The notes under the pieces: generated by a model | Database searches by the model: none | What the model saw: only the letters and a program-made list of their open reading frames with translations | What the model was told of the DNA's origin: nothing | Part shown: in pieces, positions 17,205-26,030 of the stretch | How positions within the stretch are numbered: position 1 is the stretch's first letter | Layout: every line of letters begins with the position of its first letter | Translations under genes and position numbers: made by a program | Assembly (NCBI GenBank): GCA_037140715.1 | Contig: JBAXDX010000004.1 | Coordinates: 1-57,283, forward strand | Origin: JAUZPB01 sp037140715 | GTDB lineage: Bacteria > Bacteroidota > Ignavibacteria > Ignavibacteriales > SURF-24 | Direction of reading: 5' to 3' | DNA length: 57,283 nt

Positions 17205-20200
17205 ATGAATAAAATAACAGAGTCCGATATAGAATTATTTGCCATAGAGCAATTAGAATATCTGGGCTGCCAGTACATTTTTGCGCCGGACATTGCTCCC
17301 GATGGCAAAAATCCTGAAAGGGAAACTTTCGAAGATGTTCTGCTTATTGAACGCTTACAAAAAGCAGCCGGCAGGATAAACCCAAATATTCCTGCGGATG
17401 CAAGAGCCGATGCTGTTAATCAGATTAGAAGAATAAGTTCGCCCGAACTGATTGCAAATAATGAAACTTTTCACCGTATGCTTACCGAAGGTATAAAAGT
17501 AACATATCAAAAAGACGGAGGCGAAAGGGGCGACCTGGTATGGCTTATTGATTTTAAAAATCCTTATAACAATGACTTTCTAGCCGCGAACCAATTCACG
17601 GTTACTTCAAAGGGTTCAATAAACGATACTGTAAATAAACGTCCCGACATAATTCTTTTTATAAACGGAATACCTTTAGTCGTAATTGAACTAAAAAATC
17701 CGGCTGATGAAAATGCAACTATTATGTCAGCATTCAATCAGCTGCAGACATATAAGCAGGAAATGCCGGGACTATTCACATACAACGGATTTATGATTAT
17801 CTCGGACGGACTGGAAGCTAAAGCCGGTTCACTCTCCGCCGGATTCAGCCGGTTTATGGCATGGAAATCAGCAGACGGAAAAAAAGAAGCTTCGCATCTG
17901 GTAAGCGAACTGGAAATCCTGATTAAGGGAATGCTGAACAAAAAAACTCTGCTTGATCTTATCCGCCATTTTATAGTATTTGAAAAAACTCCAAAAATTG
18001 AGACTGCTAAATTCTATGACGAAACGAACGGGCAGGACTCTGAAACAAATATTACAATAATTGAAACCGTTAAGAAATTAGCGGCATATCATCAATATTA
18101 TGCGGTCAACAAAGCAGTTGAAAATACAATAACGGCTTCAGCCGAAAGCGGCAACCGGAAAGGCGGGGTTGTATGGCATACTCAGGGCAGCGGCAAATCT
18201 TTATCGATGGTATTTTATACCGGCAAGATAGTTTTAGCGCTGGACAATCCTACAATTCTGGTTATCACAGACCGCAATGATCTGGATGACCAGCTGTTCG
18301 ATACTTTTGCCGCGTCAAAGCAACTGTTAAGACAGGAACCGGTTCAGGCCGGGGACAGAGACCAGTTAAAGGAATTGTTGAAAGTTGCCTCCGGCGGCGT
18401 TGTGTTTACTACTATTCAAAAATTTCAGCCGGACCATGGAAACGTTTATGAACAACTTTCGGACAGAAGAAATATTGTAGTAATAGCGGACGAAGCCCAC
18501 CGCACTCAGTACGGATTCAAACCTAAGACGATTGACGATAAGGACGAGCATGGCAATGTAATCGGGAAAAAGATTGTTTACGGTTTTGCGAAATATATGA
18601 GAGATGCTCTGCCAAAAGCAACTTATCTTGGCTTTACCGGAACTCCGATTGAAAGCACGGATGTAAACACTCCGGCGGTATTCGGCAATTATGTGGATAT
18701 TTACGATATTGCCCAGGCGGTTGAAGACGGGGCGACTGTGCGCATTTATTATGAGGGAAGATTAGCCAGAATAAACCTCAGCGAAGAAGGCAAAAAGTTA
18801 GTGGCTGAACTGGATGATGAACTTGAGAAAGACGATCTGACGGCAACCCGGCAGGCTAAAGCAAAATGGACACAACTGGAGGCTCTGGTCGGAAGCAAAA
18901 ACAGGGTAAGGCGAATTGCGCAGGATATTGTTGCTCATTTTGAACTCCGGCAGGAAGTTTTTGAGGGAAAGGGAATGATAGTCGCAATGTCCAGAAGAAT
19001 TGCGGTCGCTCTGTATAAAGAAATAATAAGGATACGCCCCGGCTGGCACAGTAAAGATTTAAGAAAAGGGGTTATCAAAGTTGTTATGACAGCCGCTTCT
19101 TCCGATGGTCCCGAAATATCCGCGCATCATACTACCAAAGAGCAGAGACGGATTTTAGCCGACAGAATGAAGGACTCCGGCGATGAGCTGAAGCTTGTGA
19201 TAGTACGCGACATGTGGCTGACCGGTTTTGACGTTCCCCCGCTGCACACGCTTTATATTGACAAGCCGATGAAAGGTCATACGCTGATGCAGGCAATCGC
19301 AAGAATAAACCGCGTTTATAAGGATAAACCCGGCGGGTTAGTTGTTGATTATCTTGGAATAGCTTCGGACTTAAAAAAAGCATTAGCCTTTTATTCAGAC
19401 TCGGGCGGCAAGGGCGATCCGGCGATTGATCAGGAAAAAGCCGCACAGCTTATGCTTGAGAAACTGGAAGTCGTATCGCAAATGTTTCTTGAAAAACCTG
19501 TTAAAGCATATTCAGCGGATTATGAAGAGCTGATTAAAGACCCTGCCGTTCCTTATCTCGGCAAAGACAGAGGACTTTTATACGAAGAGTATTTTACCTC
19601 CGGTACTACTGCCAAACTTAAAATAATTCTGGCGGCGGAAGAACATATTCTGAGTCTTGAGAATGGAAAGAAGAGATTTATTGACGAAGTAACGGCACTA
19701 TCGAGAGCGTTTGCCATTGCAATTCCGTGCGACCAGGCAATGGACGTAAAAGACGAAGTCTCATTCTTCCAGGCAGTAAAAGCCCGGCTGGCAAAATTCA
19801 ATACCGCCGGTTCGGGCAGAACAAATGAAGAAATTGAAACCACAATCCGCCAGGTAATTGATAAAGCGCTCGTTACTGAAAAAGTAATCGATTTATTTGA
19901 TGCCGCCGGAATTAAGAAACCGGATATCTCAATACTTTCGGAAGAATTTCTTCTGGAAGTTAAAAACATGGAGCATAAGAACCTTGCGCTTGAGGTTTTA
20001 AGAAAACTTCTGAACGATGAAATTAAATCCCGAAAAAAAACAAACCTTATGCAGAGCAAATCTTTAATGGAGATGCTTGAACGCTCCATTCAGAAATATC
20101 TCAATAAAATTTTAACGGCCGCCGAAGTAATTGAAGAATTAATATCGCTTGGAAAAGAAATTCAGAACATGGATAAAGAGCCTGAAGAAATGGGACTGTC

Positions 20201-20480
20201 TGAATTTGAATATGCTTTTTATACGGCAATTGCCAGCAATGACAGCGCACGCGAAGTAATGGCAAAAGACAAGCTACGCGAATTAGCCGTGGTTCTGTTT
20301 GAACGGGTTAAACAGAATGCCTCAATTGACTGGACTATAAAGGAGAGTGTAAAAGCCAAATTAAAAGTAATTGTTAAAAGAACTTTAAGACAGTATGGTT
20401 ATCCGCCGGATATGCAGAAGCTGGCAACCGAAACAGTATTGAAACAGGCTGAATTAATCGCGAATGAACTGACAAGGTGA
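17205..20480 (+). CDS. hsdR: Type I restriction endonuclease subunit HsdR
   Basis: HsdR translocates DNA with ATP and cleaves it at a distance. From the ATG at 17205 it is 1091 residues, normal for the family; an in-frame TTG 36 bp upstream adds an unlikely extension. The N-terminal PD-(D/E)xK nuclease has RPDIILFINGIPLVVIELK (about 146-164). The superfamily 2 motor has Walker A TQGSGKS (about 327-333), TDRNDLDDQ, DEAH in ADEAHRTQYG, GFTGTPIE and the downstream motif QAIARINRVY. The C-terminal helical part (about 860-1090) would bind the M2S core. No breaks were seen. GC content is visibly higher than in the next operon. Confidence 0.96.
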   Translation: MNKITESDIELFAIEQLEYLGCQYIFAPDIAPDGKNPERETFEDVLLIERLQKAAGRINPNIPADARADAVNQIRRISSPELIANNETFHRMLTEGIKVTYQKDGGERGDLVWLIDFKNPYNNDFLAANQFTVTSKGSINDTVNKRPDIILFINGIPLVVIELKNPADENATIMSAFNQLQTYKQEMPGLFTYNGFMIISDGLEAKAGSLSAGFSRFMAWKSADGKKEASHLVSELEILIKGMLNKKTLLDLIRHFIVFEKTPKIETAKFYDETNGQDSETNITIIETVKKLAAYHQYYAVNKAVENTITASAESGNRKGGVVWHTQGSGKSLSMVFYTGKIVLALDNPTILVITDRNDLDDQLFDTFAASKQLLRQEPVQAGDRDQLKELLKVASGGVVFTTIQKFQPDHGNVYEQLSDRRNIVVIADEAHRTQYGFKPKTIDDKDEHGNVIGKKIVYGFAKYMRDALPKATYLGFTGTPIESTDVNTPAVFGNYVDIYDIAQAVEDGATVRIYYEGRLARINLSEEGKKLVAELDDELEKDDLTATRQAKAKWTQLEALVGSKNRVRRIAQDIVAHFELRQEVFEGKGMIVAMSRRIAVALYKEIIRIRPGWHSKDLRKGVIKVVMTAASSDGPEISAHHTTKEQRRILADRMKDSGDELKLVIVRDMWLTGFDVPPLHTLYIDKPMKGHTLMQAIARINRVYKDKPGGLVVDYLGIASDLKKALAFYSDSGGKGDPAIDQEKAAQLMLEKLEVVSQMFLEKPVKAYSADYEELIKDPAVPYLGKDRGLLYEEYFTSGTTAKLKIILAAEEHILSLENGKKRFIDEVTALSRAFAIAIPCDQAMDVKDEVSFFQAVKARLAKFNTAGSGRTNEEIETTIRQVIDKALVTEKVIDLFDAAGIKKPDISILSEEFLLEVKNMEHKNLALEVLRKLLNDEIKSRKKTNLMQSKSLMEMLERSIQKYLNKILTAAEVIEELISLGKEIQNMDKEPEEMGLSEFEYAFYTAIASNDSAREVMAKDKLRELAVVLFERVKQNASIDWTIKESVKAKLKVIVKRTLRQYGYPPDMQKLATETVLKQAELIANELTR

Positions 20481-20770
20481 TTTTCCCCGGGAAGGAAACT
20501 CTCCGGCATTAGAAAACACATGGCTGTCAAAATTAAAACCTGCCGGTCAGCCGGATTACGCCGCCCCATATAGTAAGTAAGGCTTGAAAGACGAAACGGT
20601 ACGGCTTGATCAGGAACAAATGACCAGTAATAGCAAAATATATGATATGCAATATTGGCAATAATTCTATTGTTGTATGTCCTTACGTATGTGGACTGAT
20701 GTTTTTTAGGAGATAATAATATATATTGCTAATAGTTTTTTCAAGTTTAATCAATTAGTATAGGTTGAAA

Positions 20771-21736
20771 ATGATAATATCAGCTAGCCGAAGAACCGAC
20801 ATACCAGCCTATTATTCAAGATGGTTTATGTCCAGAATTAATGAAGGATTTTGTTTAGTTCCTAATCCTTTTAATTCAAAACAAATTTCATTGGTAAACC
20901 TAACTCCTGTTGAAGTTACTGCTATTGTTTTTTGGACTAGAAACCCTGCCTCATTAATTGAGCATTTAGATATTCTCGATAAACGTGGATATAAATATTA
21001 TTTTCAATATACCTTAAACAACTATCCTAAAATATACGAACCTTATAACCCTCAGTATGAGCATTCATTAAAATGTTTCAAGGAATTATCCAGTAAGATT
21101 GGCAAAGGCAGAGTTATTTGGAGATATGATCCAATTATTATCACAAGCGATCTTTCTCTTCAATTTCATGCTGACAATTTTTCAAAAATCTGTAGCGCAG
21201 TTTCAGGTTATACTAAGAGAGTCGTAATTAGTATTGTAGATGATTATAAAAAAACATTACGAAGGCTTAGTAAGCTTAATACCGATTTTAAAGAAAATCA
21301 AACAGAAAAAAATGACATTGAGAAACTTCTAAAATTTATAGTCACAGAAGCTTCTAAAAATGGAATTGCAGTAGAAAGTTGCGCCGAAGCCAAGGATTAT
21401 GGTCATCTGGGAATTATTCATGGAAAATGTATTGATGATAAGATATTAAAAGATGAACTTGGAATAGACACGGGCTATAAAAAAGATAAATCCCAGAGAC
21501 TTGAATGCGGATGTGCCGTTAGCAGAGATATTGGAATGAACAATACTTGTTTAATGGGATGTGAATATTGTTATGCAACTGTAAGCCATGAAACATCTGT
21601 AAAGAACAGGAAAACCCATAACCCTGATTTTCCTGTTCTTCTTCAATGGGAATTGCCTGAGGATGTATTAAAAAAAGTAAACGATTTCAAGAATAAATCA
21701 CAACTTAATCTGTGGGAATCAGAACTAAATGAGTAA
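20771..21736 (+). CDS. DUF1848 family protein with C-terminal CX3CX2C cluster
   Basis: The 321-residue protein (ATG at 20771, preferred over an in-frame TTG 6 bp earlier) matches DUF1848: MIISASRRTDIPAYYSRWF at the N-terminus, FWTRNP near 55-60, and a beta/alpha pattern like a TIM barrel (YYFQYTLNNYP, GRVIWRYDPI). The C-terminus has ECGCAVSRDIG and CLMGCEYCYA. The spacing C-x3-C-x2-C equals the radical-SAM 4Fe-4S motif but sits at the C-terminal end. Whether it cleaves SAM is unknown. It is the first gene of an AT-rich operon and overlaps the next gene by 8 bp. The 290 bp upstream contain no gene and presumably hold the promoter. Confidence 0.8.
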   Translation: MIISASRRTDIPAYYSRWFMSRINEGFCLVPNPFNSKQISLVNLTPVEVTAIVFWTRNPASLIEHLDILDKRGYKYYFQYTLNNYPKIYEPYNPQYEHSLKCFKELSSKIGKGRVIWRYDPIIITSDLSLQFHADNFSKICSAVSGYTKRVVISIVDDYKKTLRRLSKLNTDFKENQTEKNDIEKLLKFIVTEASKNGIAVESCAEAKDYGHLGIIHGKCIDDKILKDELGIDTGYKKDKSQRLECGCAVSRDIGMNNTCLMGCEYCYATVSHETSVKNRKTHNPDFPVLLQWELPEDVLKKVNDFKNKSQLNLWESELNE

Positions 21737-22670
21737 TTTCCCTGACCATGACCCGTATGCGTCTATTATATCCAAAATATCCGGCTATTTTGGATATAAT
21801 GTAGAATTAATAATGTCTGAGGGTAAACCAATTTCACAAAGCAGGTGCAGTCTATGTGTTGATATAAATGAAAGAATTCAAGTATTATTGGATGGATGGC
21901 AACCTTTTTTAGAACAGGTCAGGGATGCTTATCGCCAGCAACCAAATATTTTCAATTATGACTCAAGGTACCATAGAGCAATTTATATGCTCTCCTATTT
22001 CCCATTCTACATTGAACCTGTCTTTTACTCTTTGAATTCCATACGTAATAGTTTAGAACCCGCTTACAAAAATATAACTGAAATCAATGTGGCCTTCCTG
22101 GGTGGGGGACCACTACCTGAATTAATCGGCATCGGTCAATTTTTTCAAACTAATTTTCCAAATATTAAAAAAATTAATGCAACTCTATATGATAAATTTA
22201 CTAATTGGGATGCTGAACGGGAAAATATTACTATCCCACTTCTAAAGAAATATTTCTGTGGCGACTTAATTCTGCAAAATGTTGAACTTGACCTTATGTA
22301 TATGACCAATATCGATTCTCTTAATTTCAAGAATACTGATTTATTAATCTTTCAAAATACTATTAGTGATATAGTTAAGAAAGACTTATTGAAGGTAAAT
22401 CTGAATAAAATATGGGACAACTTGCCAGGTTCTTCTAAGATTGTAATAATAGACTTATATTTTTCAGACGTTTATAAATTTTTAACGGAGATTAAGGCAA
22501 ATTTTTTAGAGGATGGGGGCAAATTACTCCTCGATTTTAATCAAACTCCTAAAATAAACCGGCCAAACATCCCCCTTTGTCACCATTTAGAGGAAATTCT
22601 CTATTCGACCACAAGCGGATTAATCCCCAAGCGAGTAACGAAATATTATCATTTAATAATTGAGAAGTAG
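21729..22670 (+). CDS. SAM-dependent methyltransferase-like protein
   Basis: The 313 residues contain a Rossmann-type methyltransferase core in the middle: motif I NVAFLGGGPLPELIGIGQF (about 120-138), an acidic post-II segment LYDKFTNWD (about 154-162), and a motif IV-like hydrophobic strand DLLIFQNTISDI (about 203-214). The N-terminal about 110 residues include CSLCVDIN, a possible metal site with one CxxC pair, and aromatic-rich helices. The substrate is unknown; the motif IV region lacks NPPY or DPPY, so it is not an obvious adenine or cytosine DNA methylase. It overlaps the upstream gene, and the next gene starts 1 bp after its stop. Confidence 0.6.
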   Translation: MSNFPDHDPYASIISKISGYFGYNVELIMSEGKPISQSRCSLCVDINERIQVLLDGWQPFLEQVRDAYRQQPNIFNYDSRYHRAIYMLSYFPFYIEPVFYSLNSIRNSLEPAYKNITEINVAFLGGGPLPELIGIGQFFQTNFPNIKKINATLYDKFTNWDAERENITIPLLKKYFCGDLILQNVELDLMYMTNIDSLNFKNTDLLIFQNTISDIVKKDLLKVNLNKIWDNLPGSSKIVIIDLYFSDVYKFLTEIKANFLEDGGKLLLDFNQTPKINRPNIPLCHHLEEILYSTTSGLIPKRVTKYYHLIIEK

Positions 22671-22671
22671 G

Positions 22672-23820
22672 ATGGCAGTAATATATAAGCTTCAAATAGA
22701 CGTAAAGCCCCTTCAAAACAGAACATGGTTGCCAGATATAAACGAACTTGGTAGCGATCAATTAAAAGTATTACAACATCCAAGTGACAGGGATCTCATT
22801 GTAATGGGGTCAGCCGGAACCGGGAAAACGATTTTATCGAAATTTCTCTTTGATGCTCTTCTGAGGCAACGAAAGAATGGCCGAATGGTTATTTTTGGCA
22901 ATATTTTTAGATCCTTCATAAGTAAATATGCTTATGAAAATAGCGAGAAGATTGTAGGCAGCTTTGAATTACCAAAAAATTTGGCTAATATTAAGGTATC
23001 GGGAAGCTTTGCACAGGCAGTTGATAAAGCTGCGACTTGGTCTGAAAGTAACAGAAATATTTATGATTTCTTAATAATCGATGAAGTTCAAGACCTTCAC
23101 GAAGGTCATTTAATTTTTTGTTCAAATATTTCTAAAAGATTATATTTGTTTGGCGATACTGCCCAGCAGTATTATGATCATGGAAAAAAAATAGAAGAGA
23201 TAAATTCTATACTAAGAAAAGCAGGCAGACAATTGCGAGGACAGGATATGATAGAAATTACTAAGAACTACCGAAATCAGCCTTCTATATCAAAAGCTGT
23301 TCAGCCATTTTATTTCTTCCGCCCTTCTCATTTTAGTCCAGCTGAACAAGTGGGCATATTAGAAGTTCCAGAGATATACATATACACAAAAAATAATTAT
23401 CTCAGATTTTTCGAAAATATTAAGAATAAAATAGCCAGTATTATCAATTCCCAGCAATATTATACACCTACCATAGGAATTCTAGTTCAGTCTGAGAAAA
23501 CATTGAATTTTATAAAGAGGGAATTAAAAAGCAGAGCAAATCTTGAAATAGTTACTACTGCCCCTGAGAATGCTTTTGAAGATGCAAGACCAATTTTTAT
23601 GACAATGCAGTCTTCAAAAGGAATGGAATTTGACTATGTGATTATACTTGACTTAAATTATAAAGCATTAAAAACTACACATAATCAAAATTATGATAAT
23701 ATTATATTTGTAGCTAAAACCAGGGCAAGAAGATCATTTTCCGTTTTTATTTTTGCAAACCAAAACGAGTATTTGGGAAAAATAGATAAGACTGCTTATA
23801 AAATAATAGAGGAGAACTAA
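22672..23820 (+). CDS. Compact UvrD/PcrA-type superfamily 1 helicase or ATPase
   Basis: 382 residues from the ATG at 22672; the longer TTG frame would overlap the upstream gene by 11 bp. The SF1 motifs are in order: Q-motif region LGSDQLKVLQHP, Walker A GSAGTGKT (about 46-53), Walker B DEVQD (about 137-141), motif III LFGDTAQQ (about 160-167), TKNYR (about 198-202), motif V MQSSKGMEFDYVI, and motif VI AKTRARRS. UvrD and PcrA are roughly twice as long; the accessory 1B/2B subdomains appear minimal, so this may be a motor that acts in a complex. All nucleotide-binding residues look intact. Confidence 0.85.
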   Translation: MAVIYKLQIDVKPLQNRTWLPDINELGSDQLKVLQHPSDRDLIVMGSAGTGKTILSKFLFDALLRQRKNGRMVIFGNIFRSFISKYAYENSEKIVGSFELPKNLANIKVSGSFAQAVDKAATWSESNRNIYDFLIIDEVQDLHEGHLIFCSNISKRLYLFGDTAQQYYDHGKKIEEINSILRKAGRQLRGQDMIEITKNYRNQPSISKAVQPFYFFRPSHFSPAEQVGILEVPEIYIYTKNNYLRFFENIKNKIASIINSQQYYTPTIGILVQSEKTLNFIKRELKSRANLEIVTTAPENAFEDARPIFMTMQSSKGMEFDYVIILDLNYKALKTTHNQNYDNIIFVAKTRARRSFSVFIFANQNEYLGKIDKTAYKIIEEN

Positions 23821-23824
23821 ACTT

Positions 23825-24118
23825 ATGTGGATTGGGCTTACTAAAGAACAATTATGGAGCTTTTCGAATAAATTAAAAATATATTTGATAGAGGTGGAAG
23901 GGTATGCTGAATTCCCCGACCAGCAACAGGTGAAAAACGCAGTAGTCTGGGTAAAATTAGATGAAAGATATGATATTGAAAAAAAATTTACTTGGCCAAT
24001 ACTTTTATTTCATATAAAAGGAATCCTTCCAATAAGTTTGGAAGGGAAGTCATCTTTAGATCAATTAATGTCCACATTTCCAGTACTAGAAATTTTAATG
24101 AGGAGATTTGATGTATAG
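23825..24118 (+). CDS. Unknown 97-residue operon protein
   Basis: I do not recognise a family. The 97 residues look like a compact alpha/beta protein (LKIYLIEVEGYAEFPDQQQV, TWPILLFHIKGILPISLEG, LDQLMSTFPVLEILMRRF). It has no signal peptide or transmembrane helix. It starts 4 bp after the helicase stop and overlaps the next start by 8 bp, so it is embedded in the operon and probably translationally coupled. It could be a helicase partner or regulator, but only position suggests this. Confidence 0.65.
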   Translation: MWIGLTKEQLWSFSNKLKIYLIEVEGYAEFPDQQQVKNAVVWVKLDERYDIEKKFTWPILLFHIKGILPISLEGKSSLDQLMSTFPVLEILMRRFDV

Positions 24119-25562
24119 CGAAGATGATTCATTTCCCAATAGTCCGAATACAGAACAGGATTCATCTAGTAATCAAGGTTCTGTACAAAGTTTAACCGAT
24201 AAGGAAAAAATAATAAATAACACATCTATTACTCAAAGGGAAAGAAAACCAAGCGGTCCAGCAAAGGGACCCAAAAGCAAACAAAACCCCAAGGGCAATA
24301 ATACTGATCCCACATTAGACCTGCCATGTCCAGATGATGCACAAGAAAATAAAAAAATAATTGCTGAAATTGTTCCAGTTCAGGAAAATTTAAAAGAAGA
24401 TGTTCCTTTGAAAAAAAATCAAATAGGTGAGATTCATGAAACATCTTATGATAATGTTCTACCCCTTTGTGATGCAATTGATACTCCCAGTTTAATAAAG
24501 AACAACGATGAGAGCATAGATCTCAAATCTATTGAAGATAATATAAACTATTTGGGATCTTCAATTGCTCTTATATCATATATAAATAATTCTTGTAAAA
24601 TTCCAGATTCCAGATTTATAACATCTGTTGAAATAGCATTTATTAGTGCCGCATTGTCTAAGTTTGACAATGAAATTGATTTTTATAAATATTATGAAAA
24701 ATTCCATCAAGTAATATTTGATAATGACAAGGAAGCTAAAGATATAGGGTTGCTAATATTCAATCACCTCACCGGAATAAGAGAATTTAAGATTCCATCT
24801 GACTTGATGAGTCCAGATAGTCTAATAGACAAAGCACTTGCTGGAATAACACAGGTAAAAAAAGGTGTGAAGCCCTTAGATGTTGTGTGTAGCCTAATTA
24901 AGGAAAATGAATTTGGTAATTCCATTAATTCTGCACGAAATCATCTGACTAACTTAAACATTAATAAATTTTCACAACTTAATGATGTTGCTGACTATAC
25001 CATTGATCTAATAAAGAAAGAATCGGGTAGCAATTTACAAGATGAATATAATAAAGTAATTTTAATAAGCTACATTACAATTTTGCGAAATGCTTCGCTA
25101 AAACCTGAAAACCTTATACAAGATTTATTCAATAATGGTAAGATTATAGACGAGTTTCATGTGAATTTAATAGGATTATTTTTTGTAAAACTATTTTATA
25201 CTGAGCCTGATTGGAAAAAGATAGGTCTGAAGTTTTTAGATTTGAAGAAAATGAAAGTATTACAACCATGTTCAGAAGTATTTTACAAACCAGGCTTAAC
25301 TACTTCAAAAAAAATTGCCTCAGAAAAAAAACAAAAAGCTTTTTGGCGCTATATTAATGGCAAATCTGAACCTCTATATAAGGATCCAAAAATATGTCGC
25401 GAAAAAGAAGTAGTAGAAACTGAGGATTCGTTAAAAAAAACATATGAAATTATTTCCAAAGAGAGTATTAATTATGGTGATCTAATTGAAATAACTAAAA
25501 AGGCAAGTATCTTGAAATTTGAATTAAGTCTGGGCCAAACTTATAGAGACAAAAAAGGTTGA
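24111..25562 (+). CDS. Unknown large operon protein with disordered N-terminus
   Basis: 483 residues from ATG 24111, supported by AGGAG at 24101-24105; a TTG one codon earlier is less likely. Residues 1-130 are rich in Ser, Asn, Lys, Pro and look disordered (RKPSGPAKGPKSKQNPKGN). Residues about 140-480 are alpha-helical with repeated hydrophobic helices (IALISYINNSCK, IDLIKKESGSN, ILISYITILRNAS), possibly a HEAT-like or all-alpha fold. A basic patch (SKKIASEKKQKAFWRYING) could bind nucleic acid. I recognise no domain. It is the last gene of the operon; a short open frame without start follows (25575-25715). Confidence 0.65.
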   Translation: MYSEDDSFPNSPNTEQDSSSNQGSVQSLTDKEKIINNTSITQRERKPSGPAKGPKSKQNPKGNNTDPTLDLPCPDDAQENKKIIAEIVPVQENLKEDVPLKKNQIGEIHETSYDNVLPLCDAIDTPSLIKNNDESIDLKSIEDNINYLGSSIALISYINNSCKIPDSRFITSVEIAFISAALSKFDNEIDFYKYYEKFHQVIFDNDKEAKDIGLLIFNHLTGIREFKIPSDLMSPDSLIDKALAGITQVKKGVKPLDVVCSLIKENEFGNSINSARNHLTNLNINKFSQLNDVADYTIDLIKKESGSNLQDEYNKVILISYITILRNASLKPENLIQDLFNNGKIIDEFHVNLIGLFFVKLFYTEPDWKKIGLKFLDLKKMKVLQPCSEVFYKPGLTTSKKIASEKKQKAFWRYINGKSEPLYKDPKICREKEVVETEDSLKKTYEIISKESINYGDLIEITKKASILKFELSLGQTYRDKKG

Positions 25563-25574
25563 TGATATCAATGA

Positions 25575-25715
25575 TTCAGAAATTCAATAAAAGGCAGGGA
25601 CTATGAAGGAGTACTGCAAATATACAATTCAGAATACAACTCACAGTATGAGAGGAAAAGAGTGGAAGTATTGGCTCATTTCCCGCGATGTAGTTATGGT
25701 GAATACGAGATTTAG
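25575..25715 (+). pseudogene. Possible gene remnant after the five-gene operon
   Basis: An open frame of 46 codons with no usable start reads DYEGVLQIYNSEYNSQYERK, then RVEVLAHFPRC and SYGEYEI before a stop at 25713-25715. It lies just after the stop of the preceding gene. It might be a lost tail of that gene or of another one. An overlapping frame has an ATG at 25603 (39 codons), which looks less protein-like. Support is weak. Confidence 0.2.
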
Positions 25716-25808
25716 ATATTAATGAGATATGATCAATTGTAGCGGAAAATTAAAAACTTGTTCAATCTAATGTTAATATTCCTATCGTTATAGGTTTCAT
25801 TGCCACAA

Positions 25809-25835
25809 GTTAAAACCCAATTGCTGTCAGGTTAA
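25809..25835 (+). repeat. Solo end of the MITE-like element
   Basis: GTTAAAACCCAATTGCTGTCAGGTTAA matches the left inverted end of the element at 13061-13362 except for one extra T. No hairpin-rich interior follows here, so this is a solo or decayed end. It lies in the roughly 470 bp gene-free stretch (25563-26030) between the operon and the WYL regulator. Confidence 0.65.
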
Positions 25836-25945
25836 TATGTTTTTTGTTTGCCTTGGCGGAGTGTTATTTTTTCATTGCCATGAGGCTGACTAAAAAGTAA
25901 GGTATTTTGAGTTTTTGGTAATGTGAAACCCCGGTAATACTTTAT

Positions 25946-25979
25946 TATATCAGGTATTGGATGCTGAATGCCTGATATA
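25946..25979. terminator. Hairpin between convergent transcription units
   Basis: A 13-bp stem with one G-T pair joins TATATCAGGTATT (25946-25958) to AATGCCTGATATA (25967-25979) around an 8-base loop. It lies between the plus-strand operon and the minus-strand WYL gene. No long T-run follows on either side, so this is a possible bidirectional terminator only. Confidence 0.4.
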
Positions 25980-26030
25980 TTATTACCCTCACCGGCAGCG
26001 GCCCGCCAGACGAAACTGTTCCAAATATAA

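Noticed and set aside
19553..20089. 178-codon minus-strand ORF inside hsdR
   Set aside because: Shadow of the hsdR coding frame; Ser/Ile-rich antisense composition.
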